A DNA stretch of 11,571 bases. Source: Planctomycetota bacterium. GTDB taxonomy: Bacteria; Planctomycetota; UBA1135; GCA-002686595. Every line of letters starts with the position of its first letter. Position 1 is the stretch's first letter. The notes below the pieces were generated by a model. That model ran no database searches, was not told where the DNA came from, and was given only the letters and a program-made list of their open reading frames with translations. Location of the stretch: positions 1 through 11,571 of the forward strand of contig WTJQ01000192.1 in NCBI GenBank assembly GCA_011524785.1. The letters run 5' to 3'. This document shows positions 7,149 through 11,571 of the stretch, one piece after another. Position numbers and translations under genes: made by a program.

Positions 7149-8194
7149 AGGCGCGCCTCCAGGTCCCTCGGGTCCTGGGCGTAGTCCAGGGCGGTCCGGC
7201 CGGTGATGCGCTCCTGCTTGACCAGCTCGAGCAGGTGGTCGTCGAGGGTGATCATCCCCATGCGACGGCTGGTCTGGATCGTGCTCTGGATCTTGTTGGT
7301 CTCGTTCTTCCGGATCAGGTTCGCGATCGCGGGGTTGTTGATCATGATCTCGAAGCCTGCCACGCGCCCCTTGCCGCCGGCGCGCGGCATCAGGACCTGG
7401 CTGACCACGGCGACCAGCGACACCGACAGCTGGGCGCGGATCTGCTCCTGCTGGTTCGCAGGGAAGGCGTCGATCATCCGGTTGACGGTGCGCGCGGAGC
7501 CCGTGGTGTGCAGGGTGCCGAACACGAGGTGGCCGGTCTCGGCCGCGGTGATGGCGGCCGAGATGGTCTCGAGGTCGCGCATCTCGCCGAGCAGGATCAC
7601 GTCGGGGTCCTGACGCAGCACCCGACGCATGGCCTCGACGAAGTCGGGGACGTCGCTCCCCACCTCGCGCTGGGTGACGAGGCCCTGCTTGTGCGAGTGG
7701 TAGAACTCGATCGGGTCCTCGATCGTGACGATGTGCCGATCCGACGAGCCGTTGATCCAGTCGATCATCGTGGCCAGCGTGGTCGACTTGCCGGAGCCGG
7801 TCGGCCCGGTCACGAGGATGAGCCCCCTCGGCCGCCGGAGCAGCTCCTGCACCGAGTCGGGCAGACCCAGCTGATCGAAGGTCAGCAGCGTGTTGGGGAT
7901 GAGGCGCAGGATCGCCGTGTGCCGTCTGCGCTGCACCATGCAGCTCACGCGGAAGCGGGTCCCGCTGGGGTGGGCGAGGCCGATGTCCGTCGTGCCGACG
8001 CTCTCGAGCTCGGCCCAGTGCTTGTCGTCACAGAGCTCCCGGCACAGGGTCGCGGCCTGGGCATCCGTGAGCTCCTCGTCCACGAGGGGCACCAGCTTCC
8101 CGTCGACCCGGCCCACCGGCGGACGGCCGGGGTTGAGGTGCAGGTCCGAGGCACCCGCCTCGATGGCGCGGGTCATGAGCTCCTGGGCGTTCAT
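7145..8194 (-). CDS. pilT: Type IV pilus retraction ATPase PilT
   Basis: PilT is the hexameric ATPase that depolymerises type IV pili, driving twitching motility, adhesion and DNA uptake. At 349 residues it has the usual PilT length and lacks the MshEN domain and tetracysteine of the two neighbouring ATPases. Visible motifs are GASDLHL (14-20), Walker A GPTGSGKST (130-138), the Asp box IEDPIEF (158-164), Walker B VILLGEMRDLET (199-210) and the His box GHLVFGTLHT (221-230). The diagnostic AIRNLIRE-type retraction motif reads AIANLIRKNE (289-298), with one Arg replaced by Ala. It starts with ATG at 8194, nine bases after the first ATPase stop, with no purine-rich ribosome binding site in the gap, so translation is probably coupled. 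Its stop overlaps the second ATPase start. PilT is the best evidence that this cassette serves a retractable pilus and not only secretion. Confidence 0.97.
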   Translation of the reverse strand: MNAQELMTRAIEAGASDLHLNPGRPPVGRVDGKLVPLVDEELTDAQAATLCRELCDDKHWAELESVGTTDIGLAHPSGTRFRVSCMVQRRRHTAILRLIPNTLLTFDQLGLPDSVQELLRRPRGLILVTGPTGSGKSTTLATMIDWINGSSDRHIVTIEDPIEFYHSHKQGLVTQREVGSDVPDFVEAMRRVLRQDPDVILLGEMRDLETISAAITAAETGHLVFGTLHTTGSARTVNRMIDAFPANQQEQIRAQLSVSLVAVVSQVLMPRAGGKGRVAGFEIMINNPAIANLIRKNETNKIQSTIQTSRRMGMITLDDHLLELVKQERITGRTALDYAQDPRDLEARL

Positions 8195-8203
8195 GGTCGG
8201 GGG

Positions 8204-9880
8204 TCAGCTGGGGAGGCCTGCCGCCTGGGCGGCGCGGGAGACGCGCAGGACCTCCTGCACGCTGGTGACACCCTCGAGCACCTTGTGGGCGCCGTCGAGG
8301 ACGAGCTTCTGGAGGTTGCCGGAGCCGGTGGCGGCGCGCTCGATGACGTCGAGGCTCTCGCCGCGGAACACCAGGTCGCGCACGCCGCCGTCCAGGGTCA
8401 TGGTCTCGTAGAGCGCGACCCGCCCGCGGTAACCAGAGCCCTCGCAGGCGGTGCAGCCCCGCGGCTTGCGGAACCGGCGACCCGCGTGGAGGCCCGGGTC
8501 GAGGCCCAGCGCGGCGAACTCCTGCTCCGTGGGCTCGTACTCGCTCGAGCACTCGGGGCAGAGGCGTCGCACGAGCCGCTGGGCCAGGACCGCGTTGACC
8601 GAGGCCGCGACGAGGAACGGCTTCACGCCCAGGTCCACCAGGCGGGTCAGGGCGCTCGGCGCGTCGTTGGTGTGGAGCGTCGAGAAGACCAGGTGTCCCG
8701 TCAGCGAGGCCTGGATCGCGATCTCCGCCGTCTCCAGGTCGCGGATCTCGCCGACCAGGATCACGTTCGGCGCACAGCGCAGCATCGCTCGCAGGATGCG
8801 CGCGAAGGAGAGCCCGATGCGCGGCTGGACCTGCACCTGGTTGACACCCTGGAGGTGGTACTCGACCGGATCCTCAGCCGTGATGATCTTGACGTCGGGT
8901 CGATTGAGCTCGCCCAGCGCGGCATAGAGGGTCGTGGTCTTGCCCGAGCCCGTGGGGCCGGTGACGAGGACGATCCCGCTCGGCCGTGCGATGGTGCGGC
9001 GGAACCACGAGAGCTGGTCCTCCCCGAACCCCAGGTCCTGCATCGGGATGAGGTTGGCCGAGCGGTCCAGGATCCGCATGACCATGGTCTCGCCGTGGTT
9101 GGAGGGCAGGATGCTCGCCCGGACGTCGACGTCGCGCCCCGCCAGGTTCAGGGAGATGCGCCCGTCCTGGGGCTTGCGCTTCTCGGCGATGTCCATCCGC
9201 GCCATGATCTTGAGGCGCGACATGAGCGGGGCACCGAGGTGTGCAGGGTGCTCGGCGACGTCCCGCAGCATCCCGTCCACCCGGAACCGGATCCGGACCC
9301 GGCCGTGGCCGGGCTCCACGTGGATGTCGCTGGCCCGCTCGTCGAGGGCCTCCTGGAAGGTCCGCGTGACCAGGCGGACGATCGGCGCGTCGCTGTCCTC
9401 GTCGTCGTCCCCCACGCCCATGCCCGCGGCCACGGCCTCCTCGGCGGAGGTGTCCTCAGGAGCCCCGTACTCGCGGGTCAGGGCGTCTCGGAGAGCGCCC
9501 GGGGTGGCCAGCGCGCAGGCGATCGAGCGCCCGAGCAGGAACTCGAGCTGCTCGGCCACGATCTTCTTGAGCGGGTCGTCGATGGCGACGATCAGCTTGT
9601 CGCCCTTGACCATCAGCGGGACGATGCCCTGGTCGATGGCGACCTCCGCAGGCACCAGCTCCAGGACGTCCGGCTGGATCCGCCCCTTGCCGAGGTCCAC
9701 GAACGGGAGGCCGGAGGCCTTCGCCACCACCCGATAGACGCCCTCCGGGGCAGCCAGCCCCAGCTCGAGCACGGCCTGGACGATCGTCAGGTCCTTTCCG
9801 CGCTGGTGCCCCTGGGCCTGGCGGAGCTGGGCGTCACTGAGGACGCCTGCATCGACGAGTGCGGAGCCGAGGTCGTTCAC
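8204..9880 (-). CDS. pilB: PilB/GspE-type pilus assembly ATPase, first copy in the operon
   Basis: This 558-residue cytoplasmic ATPase is a paralogue of the one encoded two genes downstream. It carries an N-terminal MshEN-like region (motif I 3-26, motif II 32-55, the second clearly degraded), an acidic linker around 157-164, then the ATPase core. Motifs are ERASDIHVEP (181-190), Walker A GPTGSGKTT (308-316), EDPVEY (336-341), Walker B ILVGEIRD (374-381), the His box GHLVFSTLHTND (395-406) and a tetracysteine C441, C444, C476, C479. The segment before Walker B reads RCAPN (368-372), where this family normally has RQDPD. The start is GTG at 9880, the first possible start after an upstream in-frame stop, and it begins directly at the MshEN motif. 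No good Shine-Dalgarno lies nearby. It heads the seven-gene run. Which of the two ATPases is the main extension motor is not decidable here. Confidence 0.94.
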   Translation of the reverse strand: MNDLGSALVDAGVLSDAQLRQAQGHQRGKDLTIVQAVLELGLAAPEGVYRVVAKASGLPFVDLGKGRIQPDVLELVPAEVAIDQGIVPLMVKGDKLIVAIDDPLKKIVAEQLEFLLGRSIACALATPGALRDALTREYGAPEDTSAEEAVAAGMGVGDDDEDSDAPIVRLVTRTFQEALDERASDIHVEPGHGRVRIRFRVDGMLRDVAEHPAHLGAPLMSRLKIMARMDIAEKRKPQDGRISLNLAGRDVDVRASILPSNHGETMVMRILDRSANLIPMQDLGFGEDQLSWFRRTIARPSGIVLVTGPTGSGKTTTLYAALGELNRPDVKIITAEDPVEYHLQGVNQVQVQPRIGLSFARILRAMLRCAPNVILVGEIRDLETAEIAIQASLTGHLVFSTLHTNDAPSALTRLVDLGVKPFLVAASVNAVLAQRLVRRLCPECSSEYEPTEQEFAALGLDPGLHAGRRFRKPRGCTACEGSGYRGRVALYETMTLDGGVRDLVFRGESLDVIERAATGSGNLQKLVLDGAHKVLEGVTSVQEVLRVSRAAQAAGLPS

Positions 9881-10079
9881 GAGCGCAGGGGCGGCCCCCT
9901 GGCCGCGCTCCCAAGGGTACCTCCCTCGCCCCCGCGCTGTTCCTGCGGGCCTCGGGGATCAGGGCACCCGGACGGGCCCCGGACCAGCTTCCCCTCGCCA
10001 GGGCCTCGCCACCGACACGAGCGCGCCCCGCGATCCGGCTGGATCGCGGGGCGCGCCGCTGCGGAGCAGGCTCCGCCCG
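9881..10079. other. Intergenic spacer upstream of the pilus operon
   Basis: This 199-bp gap separates the DUF1573 gene from the first pilus ATPase gene. It holds the 16-bp hairpin described separately, and a small stem at 10061-10076 (GCGGAG and CTCCGC around CAGG) next to the DUF1573 stop. A second stem lies at 9886-9901 (CAGGGG and CCCCTG around CGGC), just upstream of the GTG start. A promoter for the pilus operon is expected between about 9900 and 10020, but I see no convincing -35/-10 pair or sigma-54 (GG-N10-GC) site in this GC-rich stretch. A GGAGGT lies at 9919-9924, too far from the GTG to serve it, and no in-frame start lies between them. Confidence 0.6.
10021..10056 (-). terminator. 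Perfect 16-bp hairpin, probable terminator of the DUF1573 transcript
   Basis: The arms at 10021-10036 and 10041-10056 are exact reverse complements (GCGCGCCCCGCGATCC and GGATCGCGGGGCGCGC) around a four-base loop. The element begins 23 bp after the DUF1573 stop in the direction of transcription. The RNA downstream (TCGTGTCGG) has only scattered U residues, so this is not a textbook intrinsic terminator, although hairpins with weak U tracts are common in high-GC bacteria. A symmetric stem could also act in either orientation or protect the 3' end of the mRNA. Confidence 0.65.
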
Positions 10080-11571
10080 TCAGCGACCGCCGCCCACGCC
10101 GGCGCGGCAGACGCCGCTGAAGCGGACCTCCATGGAGGGCTTCGCGGGGTGGCCGGTCTTGATGATCATCTTGCCCCGGAAGGAGCCGTCGGCACCCTCG
10201 GGCAGCCCCGCCAGCCGGAGCTGGACGTCGACGCCGTTGACTCCTTGGGCCGGCTTGATCTCGGTCACGAAGTGCTCCGCCCACTTGAGCGGCACTCCGG
10301 CGTCGGCCGCGAGCTCGACGCTCATCTTGGCCGGGTCGAGGGTGAACTCCGGGTCGTGGCTGATGACCTTGACCGTGCGGGGCACGACCTGCCCGGGACG
10401 AACGAGCCCCATGGACACGAACTGCGGGGTGTAGCTCATGACACCCAGCACGCGGCCGCTCACCGCGACGTTGATCTTGTAGTCGGACGAGACCTGGTGG
10501 GACCCGATCGGGTGCCCGTGCTCGTCGACGCCGCCCTTGCCCGCGTTCTCCGCGCGCTCGGCGTTCTTGGCCTCGATCTCGTGGGCGTCCGGACGGGCGA
10601 CGTCGGACTTCAGGGCGATCTGGTAGCCGAGGTTGCCCTCGACCGCACCCGGACCGACCTCGACGGTGACCTGCCAGTGGCTGGCGTGGCCGTGCTCGTC
10701 CGCGTTGACGGGCGCGAGGTCCACGGTCATGCCCTGGGGCAGGCGCACGCCGGGGCGCTCGTCGAGCACGAGGGTGACCTGCTCGCCGCGGGTCGTGCGC
10801 ACGTCCACGACCTGGGTGCGGGTGGTGCCCTGCGGGATGTCCCCGAGCTGCACGAAGGTGGGCGTGGCGGTCATGTAGGGCTCGATGTTCGCCATGAGCG
10901 CGAGCCCCGTCGTCCCCACCGGGTCGTTGTGGTAGACGTTGATCCGGACCTGGGTCTGGTTCTTCTTGTTGGCCGTGTTCATGCGGCCGGCGATGGTGAT
11001 CTTGCGACCGGGCTCGATCGGCTCCCCGAAGACGTAGGGGACCATGTTGCCGCCCGTGCCCTCGACCAGGACCTCACTGACCGTGCAGCCGCAGGTCGGG
11101 TTGGCCTGGCGGATGATCAGCGGGGAGGTGCCGCCGGCCTTCATCTCGAAGATGTGCTCGAGGATGTCGCCCTGGCGCGCGCGCCCGAAGTCGTGCTTGT
11201 CGGTGCCGAACTCGATCGCGAGCTTGGCGTTCGGATCGGTGGGCACGTCGGGCACGCCCTCCTTGCCCTTGACCTCCCGCAGCTTCTGGTCGGTCTTGTC
11301 CTGGACGAGGGGGTAGCCCTCCTCGTCGAGACCGGCGTTGCGGTACTTCTGCTTCAGCTTCTCGTAGTTCGGGTCCGTCGGGTCGAGCGGCTTGGCGCGG
11401 CGCGGGCCGCGCTGGTCGCCCGTGGGAGCGTCGGCGGGCTTGGCGCCGGGCTTCTGCCCGGGACGCTCGACCGGCTTGACCTGGGGGCCGTCGGCCGGGC
11501 GCTTGCCGATGCCGACGGACGGCGTGCGCCGCGCCTTGGGGACGCTCCGCGGCTTGGGCGGGGTGTCCTGC
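10080..11571 (-). CDS. DUF1573 domain protein, 5' end beyond the window
   Basis: The reading frame is open from the stop at 10080 to the window edge, giving 496 visible residues and no ATG, GTG or TTG before the GTG at 11255. The true start is therefore outside, and 391 residues from that GTG is an underestimate. The first 105 visible residues are a Pro/Lys/Arg/Asp-rich, disordered-looking linker, typical of a region between a signal peptide or anchor and exported domains. The DUF1573 domain follows, with its hallmark NPTCGCTVSEV (Cys 55 and 57 counting from the GTG). About 250 residues of beta-rich, Ig-like sequence then run to the end (for example VAVSGRVLGVMSYTPQFVSMG and MEVRFSGVC). DUF1573 proteins are usually exported and their function is unknown. 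Two DEHGH motifs occur in the middle. A hairpin just downstream suggests a separate transcript from the pilus operon. Confidence 0.88.
   Translation of the reverse strand, partial: QDTPPKPRSVPKARRTPSVGIGKRPADGPQVKPVERPGQKPGAKPADAPTGDQRGPRRAKPLDPTDPNYEKLKQKYRNAGLDEEGYPLVQDKTDQKLREVKGKEGVPDVPTDPNAKLAIEFGTDKHDFGRARQGDILEHIFEMKAGGTSPLIIRQANPTCGCTVSEVLVEGTGGNMVPYVFGEPIEPGRKITIAGRMNTANKKNQTQVRINVYHNDPVGTTGLALMANIEPYMTATPTFVQLGDIPQGTTRTQVVDVRTTRGEQVTLVLDERPGVRLPQGMTVDLAPVNADEHGHASHWQVTVEVGPGAVEGNLGYQIALKSDVARPDAHEIEAKNAERAENAGKGGVDEHGHPIGSHQVSSDYKINVAVSGRVLGVMSYTPQFVSMGLVRPGQVVPRTVKVISHDPEFTLDPAKMSVELAADAGVPLKWAEHFVTEIKPAQGVNGVDVQLRLAGLPEGADGSFRGKMIIKTGHPAKPSMEVRFSGVCRAGVGGGR

Noticed and set aside
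9881..10020. A promoter or sigma-54 site for the pilus operon
   Set aside because: One is expected there, but I found no convincing -35/-10 or GG-N10-GC element, and any chosen site would be arbitrary in this base composition.
7235..10120. A 961-codon open frame on the plus strand, plus other long plus-strand frames (770-2077, 2820-4439, 4250-5617, 5139-7184)
   Set aside because: They lie opposite genes with clear Walker, HAMP/HisKA, GspF and CNNM motifs. Their products are rich in Arg, His, Glu, Gln and Asp without recognisable domains, as expected for antisense frames in very GC-rich DNA.
1..11571. Defence system, CRISPR array, prophage or transposon
   Set aside because: No spaced repeats, transposase or integrase motifs, terminal inverted repeats, nuclease or toxin genes are visible. 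All genes are cell-envelope, motor or transport types with uniform base composition.

Overview
The window is very GC-rich and every gene I can support lies on the minus strand, so transcription runs from high to low coordinates. It suggests a high-GC Gram-negative bacterium. The CGC-type DUF1573 protein and the small secreted protein fit Planctomycetota best. That placement is inference; Myxococcota or a related deep-branching phylum is possible.

Layout in transcription order: (1) 11571-10080, a secreted-type DUF1573 protein whose start lies beyond the window edge, followed by a perfect 16-bp GC-rich hairpin (10021-10056) that probably ends this unit. (2) A 199-bp spacer leading into a seven-gene run: a PilB/GspE-type assembly ATPase (9880-8204), a PilT retraction ATPase (8194-7145), a second PilB/GspE-type ATPase (7148-5475), a PilC/GspF inner-membrane platform protein (5428-4286), a membrane sensor histidine kinase (4289-2739), and two consecutive CNNM/CorB-type membrane proteins with CBS domains (2742-1525 and 1528-554). 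(3) After 61 bp, a small secreted protein of unknown function (492-13).

Four gene pairs in the seven-gene run overlap by exactly four bases (GTGA or ATGA): PilT/second ATPase, PilC/kinase, kinase/first CNNM, and first CNNM/second CNNM. This points to one transcript with translational coupling. The core is a type IV pilus motor cassette: two candidate extension ATPases, one retraction ATPase and one platform protein. Both extension-type ATPases carry the N-terminal MshEN layout (24-residue motif, 5-residue spacer, 24-residue motif) known for cyclic-di-GMP binding, but with altered key positions. The kinase sits where pilS follows pilC in the Myxococcus xanthus cluster, but no response regulator follows. 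Two predicted divalent-cation transporters are coupled to it instead.

The most interesting points are the doubled ATPase arrangement, the altered Walker-B approach (RCAPN) in the first ATPase, the PilC lacking its usual N-terminal domain, and the translational coupling of pilus motor, sensor kinase and CNNM transporters. I saw no tRNA, rRNA, CRISPR array, insertion sequence or prophage feature.
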